64,000 nucleotides of DNA from an uncultured Flavobacteriales bacterium (GTDB taxonomy: Bacteria; Bacteroidota; Bacteroidia; Flavobacteriales; UBA1820), in assembly GCA_902478645.1 (NCBI GenBank), contig CABSLV010000009.1, positions 3,960 to 67,959 of the forward strand, in the 5' to 3' direction. This document shows, in pieces, positions 1 through 7,457 of the stretch (the stretch's first letter is position 1; every line of letters begins with the position of its first letter). Below the pieces are notes generated by a model. It had not been told where the DNA came from. It made no database searches and worked only from the letters and a program-made list of their open reading frames with translations. A program made the position numbers and the translations under genes.

Positions 1-379
1 GGAAGCGATGGCCCCTACCCTCGACCTGCTGGCCGCCTTTCCCGGTGTACGGGGCGTGATGCACTGCTTCAGCGGCACGTACTCCGATGCCTGCCGGATA
101 CTGGATGCCGGCCTGGCCCTGGGGGTAGGCGGCACCGTTACCTACAAGAACAACCCCTTGAAAGACGTGCTCCGACAGACCGGTTACCAGCATCTCGTCC
201 TGGAGACCGATGCACCATTCCTTTCCCCCGTTCCCCATCGGGGCCGCCGCAACGAAAGTGCCTATATCCCGGAAGTAGCCGGATTCCTGGCGCAACTCTT
301 TGCCGTCAGTCCGTCTGAAATCGCCCGGGCCACCCAGTGCTCGGTTCGCGAAATATTCGGCGAGCAAGCCGTTAATTAA
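1..379 (+). CDS. tatD: TatD family metal-dependent hydrolase (C-terminal part)
   Basis: The gene is cut by the left edge, so only the last ~125 residues are visible; the frame is open from base 2. The TatD C-terminal half is recognisable: GVMHCFSG (metal-binding His plus the conserved CFSG), a GGTVTYKN strand, and LVLETDAPFL carrying the conserved E-T-D-A-P-F/Y-L active-site loop, followed by P-x-P-H-R-G-R-R-N-E. The family hydrolyses DNA ends or other phosphoesters using two metals in a TIM barrel. It ends 110 bp before lemA on the same strand. Confident for family, not for substrate. Confidence 0.9.
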   Translation, partial: EAMAPTLDLLAAFPGVRGVMHCFSGTYSDACRILDAGLALGVGGTVTYKNNPLKDVLRQTGYQHLVLETDAPFLSPVPHRGRRNESAYIPEVAGFLAQLFAVSPSEIARATQCSVREIFGEQAVN

Positions 380-489
380 ATATTTTTTAACCCTTCCTTT
401 TCCCCCTTGTTCGTACATTCGCACCTGTGCCCCGCAAAACCTCGGGAGAAAAAGAAAAGAGAACAAAAAACAAAACACAAAACACGCAT

Positions 490-1095
490 ATGAAAAACAA
501 AGGATGCCTGATCGCCGTAGCCGTCCTCGTGCTGGTGGTCGTACTCTCCGGCCTGTGGTTGGCCGGACGCTACAACAAAATGGTAGAACTCCGCTCGGGA
601 GAGAACGGTTATGAAAAAGTATGGGCCGATGTCCAGGCACAATACCAGCGCCGCAGCGACCTGATCCCCAACCTGGTTGCCACGGTCAAGGGATACGCCG
701 ACTTCGAACAGAAGACCCTCACCGATGTCGTGGAAGCGCGCGCCAAAGCCACCCAGATCACCGTCGATCCCTCCCAACTCACTCCGGCCGCCCTCGAACA
801 GTTCCAGTCCGCCCAGGGCGAACTGTCCCAGGCTTTGGGACGCCTGATGGTCGTCGCCGAACGTTACCCCGACCTGAAAGCCAACCAGAATTTCCTGGAG
901 TTGCAGAGCCAGTTGGAAGGCACCGAAAACCGCATTTCGGTAGCCCGCCAGCGCTTCAACCAAGCTGCCTCGGCCTACAACGCCTACATCCTGAAATTCC
1001 CTTCGAACCTCATCGCCGGAATGTTCGGTTTTGACCGGGCTACCCTCTTCCAGGCCGACGAAAGCGCACAGGCAGCTCCGAAAGTCGAATTCTAA
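490..1095 (+). CDS. lemA: LemA family membrane protein
   Basis: 201 residues. A single hydrophobic N-terminal segment (about residues 5-26, GCLIAVAVLVLVVVLSGLWLAG) is followed by a soluble helical domain with the LemA hallmark YQRRSDLIPNLVATVKGY and the later NRISVARQRFNQAASAYN. The ATG at 490 was preferred over one at 427 because it puts the membrane anchor at the N terminus. LemA proteins sit in the inner membrane with the helical bundle outside; their biochemical function is not established. It heads a tight three-gene cluster with two TPM-domain genes, an association common in bacteria. Confidence 0.9.
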   Translation: MKNKGCLIAVAVLVLVVVLSGLWLAGRYNKMVELRSGENGYEKVWADVQAQYQRRSDLIPNLVATVKGYADFEQKTLTDVVEARAKATQITVDPSQLTPAALEQFQSAQGELSQALGRLMVVAERYPDLKANQNFLELQSQLEGTENRISVARQRFNQAASAYNAYILKFPSNLIAGMFGFDRATLFQADESAQAAPKVEF

Positions 1096-1128
1096 CCGTC
1101 CACCACGTAAATACAAGTTTTCCGTATC

Positions 1129-1584
1129 ATGGCCAGTGAAGCTGTCGAACATTTTTTCACCCCCCAGCAGGAGGCTTCCATCGTCGAATCCATCCGTCGG
1201 GCGGAAAAATCCACCTCGGGCGAAGTGCGCGTGCACATCGAAGAAGGCGACCTGCGCGTGGAAGTACTGCGCCGTGCCGCCGAAGTATTCGATGCGCTGG
1301 GCATGACGGCCACCGCCCTACACAACGGGGTGTTGTTCTACCTGGACATCCGCAACCATCGGTTGGCCATCTGGGGCGGGCAAGGCATCTACGAAGCAGT
1401 CCCGCACGGTTTCTGGGACGAGGAATACCGGCTCATTGCCCGCGCGGCACGCCGGGGAAAACTCGCCGAGGGACTTTGCGAGGCCATCGAACAGGTCGGT
1501 GAAAAACTCCGCACCTACTTCCCGTACCAAACGGACGACATAAACGAACTCCCCGATGAAATCTCCAAAGGACGTATCGGATAA
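1129..1584 (+). CDS. TPM domain-containing protein without signal peptide
   Basis: 151 residues, starting MASEAVEHFFTPQQEASIVESIRRAEKSTSGEVRVHIE, the first strand-helix unit of a TPM (YgcG/Psb32-like) domain. The pattern continues with VLFYLDIRNHRLAIWGGQGI. There is no signal peptide or membrane span, so it is predicted cytoplasmic, unlike the next gene. It starts 33 bp after lemA and its end overlaps the start of the second TPM gene by 29 bp, so the three are almost certainly cotranscribed. The role is unknown; work on plastid TPM proteins suggested phosphatase or photosystem-repair functions, which cannot be transferred here. Confidence 0.82.
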   Translation: MASEAVEHFFTPQQEASIVESIRRAEKSTSGEVRVHIEEGDLRVEVLRRAAEVFDALGMTATALHNGVLFYLDIRNHRLAIWGGQGIYEAVPHGFWDEEYRLIARAARRGKLAEGLCEAIEQVGEKLRTYFPYQTDDINELPDEISKGRIG

Positions 1585-2398
1585 CACCGCACGCCTTCCC
1601 CGGGTGCTGACCCTGCTGATCCTCTGGATCGCCTCGCCCGCCCTGTGGGCGCAGACCGGGTGTATCCCCGACAAACCGTCCTTTCAGACCTCGGTGTACG
1701 ACTACGCCTCCCTGCTCACCCCCGAGCAAAAGGCCGCGCTGGAGCAAAAACTGATCCGGTACTCCGACACCACTTCCACGCAGATCGTGGTGGCCATCAC
1801 GCAGGATCTCTGCGGGGGCGACATCGCCATGACCGCTACCGAATGGGCACACGCCTGGGGCATCGGACAAAAGGGCAAGGACAACGGCATCTTCCTGCTG
1901 GTCAGCCCCTCCGACCGAAAACTCTTTATCGCCACCGGATACGGGGTCGAAGGCACCCTGACCGACGCCCTGACGCGGCGTATCATCGAAACCCGCATCC
2001 TGCCTTCGTTCCGTCAGGGCGACTATTACGCCGGGATCGATGCCGGAGTGGAGGCCATCTTTGAAGTACTCTCCGGAGAATTCCAGGCCGAACCGCGTCA
2101 AAGCAATCAGGACGGCGGGACCCTGTTCGCCCTGCTGCCCATCCTGCTTTTTGTCGCCGTGATGCTCATTGCCCTCTTCTCGAAAAAAGGGCACTCCGGC
2201 GGCCCGGGAAATCCGCCCGGAGGCGGATCGGGACGCGACACTTCTACCTCGGATGCCCTCCTGCTCGGGCTTTTGCTGGGCAGCATGGGCCGCCGCTCCA
2301 GCGGCGGGAGCTTCGGAGGAGGTTTCGGCGGCGGTGGTTTTGGCGGAGGCTTCGGCGGCGGAGGCTTCGGAGGGGGCGGAGCAGGCGGCAGTTGGTAG
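1556..2398 (+). CDS. Secreted TPM domain protein with glycine-rich C terminus (YgcG-like)
   Basis: 280 residues. An N-terminal signal (hydrophobic core VLTLLILWIASPALWAQ, about residues 16-32) is followed by a TPM domain (about 33-165, including VYDYASLLTPEQKAALEQKL and the IATGYGVEGTLTD motif). A membrane segment follows (about 185-203, FALLPILLFVAVMLIALF), then a tail of FGGG/GGGFGG repeats ending in GGSW. Topology: TPM domain outside the inner membrane, Gly-rich tail on the other face. The start lies inside the preceding gene; the signal peptide supports it. The cluster ends at a strong hairpin. LemA-TPM-TPM may act together at the envelope (inference). Confidence 0.87.
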   Translation: MKSPKDVSDNTARLPRVLTLLILWIASPALWAQTGCIPDKPSFQTSVYDYASLLTPEQKAALEQKLIRYSDTTSTQIVVAITQDLCGGDIAMTATEWAHAWGIGQKGKDNGIFLLVSPSDRKLFIATGYGVEGTLTDALTRRIIETRILPSFRQGDYYAGIDAGVEAIFEVLSGEFQAEPRQSNQDGGTLFALLPILLFVAVMLIALFSKKGHSGGPGNPPGGGSGRDTSTSDALLLGLLLGSMGRRSSGGSFGGGFGGGGFGGGFGGGGFGGGGAGGSW

Positions 2399-2432
2399 CC
2401 GGGCACGCTTTCCATCTACCGCGCAAACCAGC

Positions 2433-2483
2433 GGCAAAACAAAAGGCTTTCCCGAAAACATCGGGAAAGCCTTTTGTTTTGCC
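2433..2483. terminator. Bidirectional terminator, 23-bp perfect stem
   Basis: Arms 2433-2455 and 2461-2483 are exact reverse complements with a 5-nt loop. The arms are A-rich outside and GC-rich inside, so a U-rich tail forms in either direction. It lies between the convergent TPM gene (+) and LUD gene (-). Confidence 0.85.
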
Positions 2484-2505
2484 CGGATCGGCGCCCGGGA
2501 ACGGT

Positions 2506-3183
2506 TCAATAGCCCAGCGTGTCGTCCACCAGGATCACTTTGATACGGCCCGAAGGACGCGACTTTTCCGTAATGGCCCATACGTTGCAGATGCGGCTTT
2601 CGCTGTTGCAATCGTGGCAGCGGCCCGTCTTTTTGCACGGGGTCTGAATATCGGCAAAGCGGCGGATGTTCATCGGGGCGGCATAATTCTTCACCCGGTC
2701 CATCGCTCCGGCAAGCGAAGGGGCAATCTTGTTCTTTCCGGCGATCACCACGACGCTGCGGGGACCGAAAGCCAAGGCAGCGACCCGGTTGCCGATGCCG
2801 TCCAGATTGACCAGTTGTCCCTGCACCGTAATGGCATTCGAACTGGTGACAAACAACGCGCAGGTAAGGGCCCGGCGGCGGTTTTCCAACTTTTCCTCGG
2901 GCGAGAGGGCGCTCCCTCCGGTGACAATGACCGGGATCTGCGACTGCTCTTCCAAGGCACGGAGGATGCCCGCCTCTTCCAAGGTCATCGAGCCGCCCCA
3001 GGAAATGCTCGCGGGCTGCTCGCGGGCGACGATCTCAAAGAAAAGTTCTTTCGCACGGGAAGCATCGGGCACCACGTACGTTTCGAAACCATTGTGGCGG
3101 AGGGCTTCGGCGACCTGCTCAAGAGGAACGTCGCAGCGGTATCCTTCGGCGGAATGGTACGGGGGAATGGGATTGTCAGGCAT
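2506..3183 (-). CDS. LUD-domain protein (lactate utilisation LutC/YkgG-like)
   Basis: 225 residues. It matches the LUD (DUF162) fold: VAEALRHNGFETYVVPDASRAKELFFEIV, then SISWGGSMTLEEAGILRAL (the G-G-S/T loop), ITVQGQLVNLDGIGNRVAALAFGP and VVVIAGKNKI. The C terminus carries a Cys-rich stretch, TPCKKTGRCHDCNSESRICN, which could bind a metal or Fe-S cluster. LutC-type subunits belong to a three-part L-lactate dehydrogenase, but no LutA/LutB partners are adjacent, so this is one of the stand-alone LUD proteins of unknown substrate. It lies 6 bp downstream of the DUF2461 gene, probably as one operon. Confidence 0.85.
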   Translation of the reverse strand: MPDNPIPPYHSAEGYRCDVPLEQVAEALRHNGFETYVVPDASRAKELFFEIVAREQPASISWGGSMTLEEAGILRALEEQSQIPVIVTGGSALSPEEKLENRRRALTCALFVTSSNAITVQGQLVNLDGIGNRVAALAFGPRSVVVIAGKNKIAPSLAGAMDRVKNYAAPMNIRRFADIQTPCKKTGRCHDCNSESRICNVWAITEKSRPSGRIKVILVDDTLGY

Positions 3184-3189
3184 ACTTTT

Positions 3190-3897
3190 TCAGGCTTTAT
3201 GGGTGATACTGCGGGCGAACTCCCTACCTTGCTCCAGTTGCTGCTCGATGGTGAAGTTCAGGAAACGGTTCAGCGGCTTGAGCGCCGCAAAGGCTTCGAG
3301 CGTCCGGTCGAGAAACTCCGGGGTACGCAGCAGCGGCTCGGGGATCGGGGCCAGAACGTCAAAATGGCGGTTTTTCAGCAGGTCGATGTACGGCCAGTCG
3401 GAGGGGAAGCCCAGCGGGGCTTTTTTCAATTTGTCGTGTTCCGACAGACGGAAATGCGCCGCAAAGGCCGGATCGTGCAGGATGGCGAGAAACTCGTCGA
3501 TGTTCTCGTAGATGTCCTCCCGGACGGCTTTCAGGATACGGGGATCGGGGCAGTACAGGCCACCGCCCCACAGCGAGCCTTCCACCGGGGAGATGTGAAC
3601 GTAGTACCCGGCAAAGGGGCTTTTCTTGCCCTGGCGGTTGATATAGGCGCCCATGTGCACTTTGTACGGGGTCTTGTCCGGCGAAAAGCGCGTGTCGCGG
3701 TAGATGCGGTACGTGCATTCGGAGAGAGTCAGCGGGCCGAGTTCCGGGTCGATGCGTTGGAGGGAGGGGATCAGTTCCTCGACCATCGCTTCAAACTCGG
3801 CTTTGGCCTCCAGATAGCGATCCTTGTGCGCATTGAACCAGGGGCGGTTGTTGTTGCGTGCCAGATCGGAGAGAAATTTCAGGGTCTTGTCGAGCAT
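3190..3897 (-). CDS. DUF2461 family protein (TIGR02453)
   Basis: 235 residues. It opens TLKFLSDLARNNNRPWFNAHKDRYLEAKAEFEAMV, the diagnostic start of DUF2461. TYRIYRDTRFSPDKTPYKVHMGAYI and SPFAGYYVHISPVEGSLWGGGLYCPDP complete the family pattern. It is cytoplasmic, of unknown biochemical function, and widespread in Bacteroidetes and Proteobacteria. The length is normal. A promoter fitting the phylum consensus lies just upstream (caaatgta at 3921-3928 read on the minus strand), and the LUD gene follows in the same operon. Confidence 0.9.
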   Translation of the reverse strand: MLDKTLKFLSDLARNNNRPWFNAHKDRYLEAKAEFEAMVEELIPSLQRIDPELGPLTLSECTYRIYRDTRFSPDKTPYKVHMGAYINRQGKKSPFAGYYVHISPVEGSLWGGGLYCPDPRILKAVREDIYENIDEFLAILHDPAFAAHFRLSEHDKLKKAPLGFPSDWPYIDLLKNRHFDVLAPIPEPLLRTPEFLDRTLEAFAALKPLNRFLNFTIEQQLEQGREFARSITHKA

Positions 3898-3920
3898 CTT
3901 TTCGGAAATGATTCAAGAGA

Positions 3921-3954
3921 CAAATGTAACAAATCCGGCCGTACGGCCGACAAA
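3921..3954 (-). promoter_or_regulatory. Promoter of the DUF2461-LUD operon
   Basis: Read on the minus strand, TACATTTG (3928-3921) fits the -7 box TAnnTTTG. TTTG at 3954-3951 is 22 bp upstream, one base beyond the usual spacing. The rest of the 306-bp gap to aspA is AT-rich. It contains TTTG followed by TATATTAG near 4128-4155, a weaker candidate promoter for aspA. Confidence 0.55.
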
Positions 3955-4203
3955 AATCCGCCAAGACACCACCCCGGAAAGGTTTCAGAGAGATTGTTTT
4001 TGAAAAAAACCGACTTTTTCACAGATTCGATGACATTTTGTCAACATTTCAGAGCCACCCAACTATTTTTCCACAATTATTGAGCTATCCTGTTGTCTAA
4101 CGGGTATTTATTCTCCGAAAAGACCTTTGCTACAATTTCTTTTCTATATTAGCTGCCTACTAACACACACTCGTTTCATACAACAAAAACTTATTTATCC
4201 ACA

Positions 4204-5613
4204 ATGAAATACAGAATAGAGAGCGACTCGATCGGCGAGATGAAAGTCAACGCCGCCGTGTATTATGGAGTACAGACCCAGCGGGCCATCGAAAACTTCG
4301 ACATTTCGCGGATCAAGGTGAGCGACTACCCGGAACTGGTACGCGCCCTGGGAATGGTCAAACTGGCTGCCGCCAGGGCCAACTACGACCTCGGTCTGCT
4401 GCCCAAGGATATCTTCAAAGCCATCGAAGCCGCCTGCAAACGCGTGATCGCCGGTGAATTCAACGACCAGTTCCCCGTCGATATGATCCAGGGCGGAGCC
4501 GGCACCTCGACCAACATGAACGCCAACGAGGTCATCGCCAACATCGCCCTCGAATCCCTGGGCAAGGAAAAAGGCGACTACAAGACCATCTCGCCCAACG
4601 ACCACGTCAACTGCTCGCAATCGACCAACGACTCGTACCCCACGGCACTCAAGATCGCCTTTATCAATTCGAACAAAGAACTGGTAAAACACCTCCAGGG
4701 CCTCATCGACGCATTCCACCGCAAAGGCACGGAGTTCGCCACGATCCTCAAGATGGGCCGCACCGAGATGCAGGATGCCGTCCCCATGACCCTGGGGCAG
4801 GAATTCGAAGCCTTTGCCGCCAACCTGACCGAAGAGGTAGAGCGACTCAACCAGATGGCACGCTTCTTCCAGGAGATCAACATGGGTGCCACGGCCATCG
4901 GAACGGGTATCAACGCCGCTCCGGGATACGCTGAACTGGTCACCAGCAAACTGTCGGCTATCGTGGGCATGGACTTCATCAAAGCCACCAACCTCATCGA
5001 AGCCACGCCCGACACCGGCTCGTACGTGATCTACTCCTCGGCATTGAAGCGTCTGGCAGTCAAACTGTCCAAGATCAGCAACGACCTGCGCCTGCTGTCC
5101 TCCGGACCGCGCTGCGGATTCAACGAAATCAACCTTCCGGCCCTCCAGCCGGGTTCGTCCATCATGCCGGGCAAGGTCAACCCTGTGGTCCCCGAAATGG
5201 TCAACGAGGTTTGCTACAAAGTGATCGGCAACGACCTGACGGTGACCATGGCTTCCGAGGCAGGCCAGCTCCAGCTCAACGCCATGGAACCGGTGATCGC
5301 CGAAGCCATCCTCGAATCCATCACCTACCTGCAGCGCGCCATGGACACCCTGGTAGAGAAATGCGTGAACGGTATCACGGCCAACGAAGACGTTTGCCAC
5401 AATCTGGTGATGAATTCCATCGGACTGGTGACGGCCCTCAACCCGTACATCGGCTACAAGAACTCGGCCATGATCGCCAAGGAAGCCCTCAAGACGGGAA
5501 AAGGCGTGTACGAACTGGTGCTGGAGCACAACATTCTCCCGAAAGAGAAACTCGACGAGATCCTCGATCCGGAAAACATGATCGCGCCGCATCCCTACGT
5601 CAACAAGGCTTGA
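4204..5613 (+). CDS. aspA: Aspartate ammonia-lyase
   Basis: 469 residues, close in length and sequence to E. coli AspA. It interconverts aspartate with fumarate and ammonia; in anaerobic Bacteroidetes this typically feeds fumarate respiration or succinate formation. Visible family features: YYGVQTQRAIENF, DQFPVDMIQGGAGTSTNMNANEVIAN, SPNDHVNCSQSTND, MGRTEMQDAVPMTLGQEF, and the superfamily signature GSSIMPGKVNPV (residues 317-328) with the catalytic serine loop. It is closer to aspartase than to class II fumarase because of the DQFPVD and RCGFNEINLP segments. Monocistronic, ending at a strong hairpin. Confidence 0.93.
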   Translation: MKYRIESDSIGEMKVNAAVYYGVQTQRAIENFDISRIKVSDYPELVRALGMVKLAAARANYDLGLLPKDIFKAIEAACKRVIAGEFNDQFPVDMIQGGAGTSTNMNANEVIANIALESLGKEKGDYKTISPNDHVNCSQSTNDSYPTALKIAFINSNKELVKHLQGLIDAFHRKGTEFATILKMGRTEMQDAVPMTLGQEFEAFAANLTEEVERLNQMARFFQEINMGATAIGTGINAAPGYAELVTSKLSAIVGMDFIKATNLIEATPDTGSYVIYSSALKRLAVKLSKISNDLRLLSSGPRCGFNEINLPALQPGSSIMPGKVNPVVPEMVNEVCYKVIGNDLTVTMASEAGQLQLNAMEPVIAEAILESITYLQRAMDTLVEKCVNGITANEDVCHNLVMNSIGLVTALNPYIGYKNSAMIAKEALKTGKGVYELVLEHNILPKEKLDEILDPENMIAPHPYVNKA

Positions 5614-5640
5614 TCCATTATTCCGTACGTATAAGCGCAA

Positions 5641-5669
5641 AAACGCCGGAGCTTTCAGCTCCGGCGTTT
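5641..5669. terminator. Bidirectional terminator after aspA
   Basis: 13-bp perfect stem (5641-5653 with 5657-5669), 3-nt loop, A-run before and T-run after. It separates aspA (+) from the convergent CWC gene (-). Confidence 0.85.
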
Positions 5670-5701
5670 TCGTTTGCCCGCTCGGGAAACAACCAAGACG
5701 C

Positions 5702-5899
5702 CTATCGGCGCATCGGACGCTTGAGCCGCGCCGCCCGGTTGAGTTCATCGATGCACTCCCGACAAAGACAACCCTCGTAATTGTCCAGAATGAAATTCAT
5801 CGCATCGGGCAGGATTTCCGTCTGCATGCACCAGCAATGATCCACTTCATCATGGCGGCATTCGAACGTCTTTCCGCAACGAGGACACTGTTTTTCCAT
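5702..5899 (-). CDS. Cysteine-rich CWC-type small protein
   Basis: 65 residues with eight cysteines: CPRCGKTFECRHDEVDHCWC, then a helix (ILPDAMNFILDNY) and CLCRECIDELNR. The HCWC motif and paired CxxC knuckles match the small 'cysteine-rich CWC' family, probably a zinc-binding domain. The basic C terminus (RAARLKRPMRR) could contact nucleic acid (inference). It lies 31 bp downstream of the pseudouridine synthase gene and is likely cotranscribed. Function unknown. Confidence 0.75.
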   Translation of the reverse strand: MEKQCPRCGKTFECRHDEVDHCWCMQTEILPDAMNFILDNYEGCLCRECIDELNRAARLKRPMRR

Positions 5900-5930
5900 T
5901 TTCTTATACTGTGTTTGTGATGTGACTATC

Positions 5931-7091
5931 TCATTCCAAGTCCCATTCCTCCGCCTGGTCGCGGGCAGCTTTCTTGCCCGAAGCCATCATCTTGAGCATG
6001 TTGACCTCTTGGGGCGTCAGCGCACGCCACTGACCACGCGGGAGATTCTTTTTGGTGAGTGGACCCAGCTGCACCCGGTCGAGCTTGACCACCTGGTAGC
6101 CCAGATGCTCGAAGATACGGCGCACGATACGGTTGCGGCCCGTATGGATCTCGATGCCCACCTCCTTGTGCGGAGCCTCGGGGATGTACGAGATCGCATC
6201 CACCTCCACCGGACCGTCTTCGAGTTCGATGCCCGTGCGGATCGTACCCAGGTCGCTGGTGGAAAGGGTCTTGTCGAGGGTTACGTGGTACGTCTTCTTG
6301 ATACGGCTCGAAGGGTGCATGATCCCCCGCGCCAGTTCCCCGTCGTTGGTAAAGAGCAACAGCCCCATCGTCGTACGGTCCAAACGCCCCACGGGATAGA
6401 TCCGCTCCCTCGCCGCATTCTTGACCAACTCCATCACCGTACGGCGGTCCTGAGGATCGTCCGTGGTGGTAATGTAGTTCTTGGGCTTGTTCAGCAGGAT
6501 GTATACGTTCTTTTCGGCCTTGAGTTCCACCCCGTCGAAGCGCACCTGATCCGTAGGCTTGACCTTGAAGCCCATCTCGGTAACCACCTCCCCGTTCACC
6601 TGCACCGAACCCGAAGCGATGTAGGTATCGGCTTCGCGGCGGGAGCACACCCCCGAATGGGCAATGAACTTGTTCAGACGCATTCCCTCCTCGGCCTCCT
6701 TTTTGGCCGAATTGGGGCGAGCCGTCCCCCGGCGGACAGGAGCGCGACGAAAGTCCTCTCCCCGCTCGGCAGAAAGTTCCAGACGCTTCTTGGACAGATT
6801 GGCCCCCGAGCGCACCCGGTCCTGATACCGATTCTGGTAACTCGTATGACGGCTCTGGGCCGTCTCCGCTTCCCGGGAAGCCTCCTCCTGCATCCGGCGG
6901 CGTTTTTCCGGAGCGATAAATACACTCTTGCGGTTACCGAACTTCACCTCATCCTCGGGCGAAGACTTCCGGCTGCGGGAACTTCCTGCCGCCTCTTTCC
7001 GCGGTTTTGCCAAGGGCGAAGAAGCCTTTCCCAGCGGACGTTTTCCCCTCGAAGCGTTTCCCCCGCCGCGCGGGGCCTTGTTTTTTTCCAT
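5931..7091 (-). CDS. S4-domain rRNA pseudouridine synthase (RsuA/RluB family)
   Basis: 386 residues from the ATG at 7091. The frame stays open further upstream, but that region is the 85-bp repeat, so the later start was chosen. Residues 1-136 are a basic, low-complexity Arg/Lys/Ser extension. From residue 137, MRLNKFIAHSGVCSRREADTYI is an S4 RNA-binding domain. The catalytic core has GRLDRTTMGLLLFTNDGEL with the catalytic Asp at 238, and the family C-terminal motif VGIEIHTGRNRIVRRIFEHLGY. It isomerises uridine in rRNA; 23S (RluB-type) is more likely than 16S, but the target cannot be fixed from sequence. Confidence 0.9.
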   Translation of the reverse strand: MEKNKAPRGGGNASRGKRPLGKASSPLAKPRKEAAGSSRSRKSSPEDEVKFGNRKSVFIAPEKRRRMQEEASREAETAQSRHTSYQNRYQDRVRSGANLSKKRLELSAERGEDFRRAPVRRGTARPNSAKKEAEEGMRLNKFIAHSGVCSRREADTYIASGSVQVNGEVVTEMGFKVKPTDQVRFDGVELKAEKNVYILLNKPKNYITTTDDPQDRRTVMELVKNAARERIYPVGRLDRTTMGLLLFTNDGELARGIMHPSSRIKKTYHVTLDKTLSTSDLGTIRTGIELEDGPVEVDAISYIPEAPHKEVGIEIHTGRNRIVRRIFEHLGYQVVKLDRVQLGPLTKKNLPRGQWRALTPQEVNMLKMMASGKKAARDQAEEWDLE

Positions 7092-7162
7092 AACACAGAT
7101 TTTTTGTTGCTGTCCGGACAGGCACTCTTTTCCGCATGCGGCAAAGCCTCTTCCGACGGTGC

Positions 7163-7342
7163 AAAGATACACAAAGGCGAGCGCAGCGGGAAGGGAGAAA
7201 ACGAAGTTTTCAACCTTAACGATGCCGAGCCGCATCCTGTCTTATCCAAAGGCAGAGAAAGGCGAGCGCAGCGGGAAGGGGGAAAACGAAGTTTTCAACC
7301 TTAACGATGCCGAGCCGCATCCTGTCTTATCCAAAGATAGAG
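7163..7342. repeat. Tandem 85-bp intergenic repeat, array A
   Basis: Two nearly identical units at exactly 85-bp spacing. AAAGGCGAGCGCA starts at 7173 and 7258, and the -7-like box (aaagatac, aaaggcag, aaagatag) recurs at 7163, 7248 and 7333. Each unit has a central GAAAACgaaGTTTTC palindrome and the conserved block TGCCGAGCCGCATCCTG. On the minus strand, 7169-7162 and 7339-7332 both read TATCTTTG, the phylum -7 box. The array fills the divergent gap between the pseudouridine synthase (-) and the AddB-like gene (+). The same 85-bp unit occurs again at 58611-58780. Confidence 0.9.
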
Positions 7343-7457
7343 AGAAAAGCAAAAGAGGAAAGAAAAAACAAAATGCACGGCACGTTTTTTATTGTCGGGG
7401 GTTATCGGTATTTTTACCGGTCGTAGCGGGGCGTCCCGAAAAAGAAAAAAAGACGAA

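Noticed and set aside
2506..3183. LUD gene as part of a lutABC lactate operon
   Set aside because: No Fe-S subunits (LutA/LutB) adjacent; only a DUF2461 gene precedes it.
2392..4083. 563-codon + strand frame over the LUD and DUF2461 genes
   Set aside because: Both minus-strand genes have clear family motifs; the frame passes through a 23-bp terminator.
4195..5748. Long open frame antisense to aspA
   Set aside because: High GC third positions make long antisense frames common here; it mirrors aspA exactly and has no domain.
7163..7342. Array A as a CRISPR
   Set aside because: Units are contiguous 85-bp tandem copies without unique spacers and no cas genes are near.
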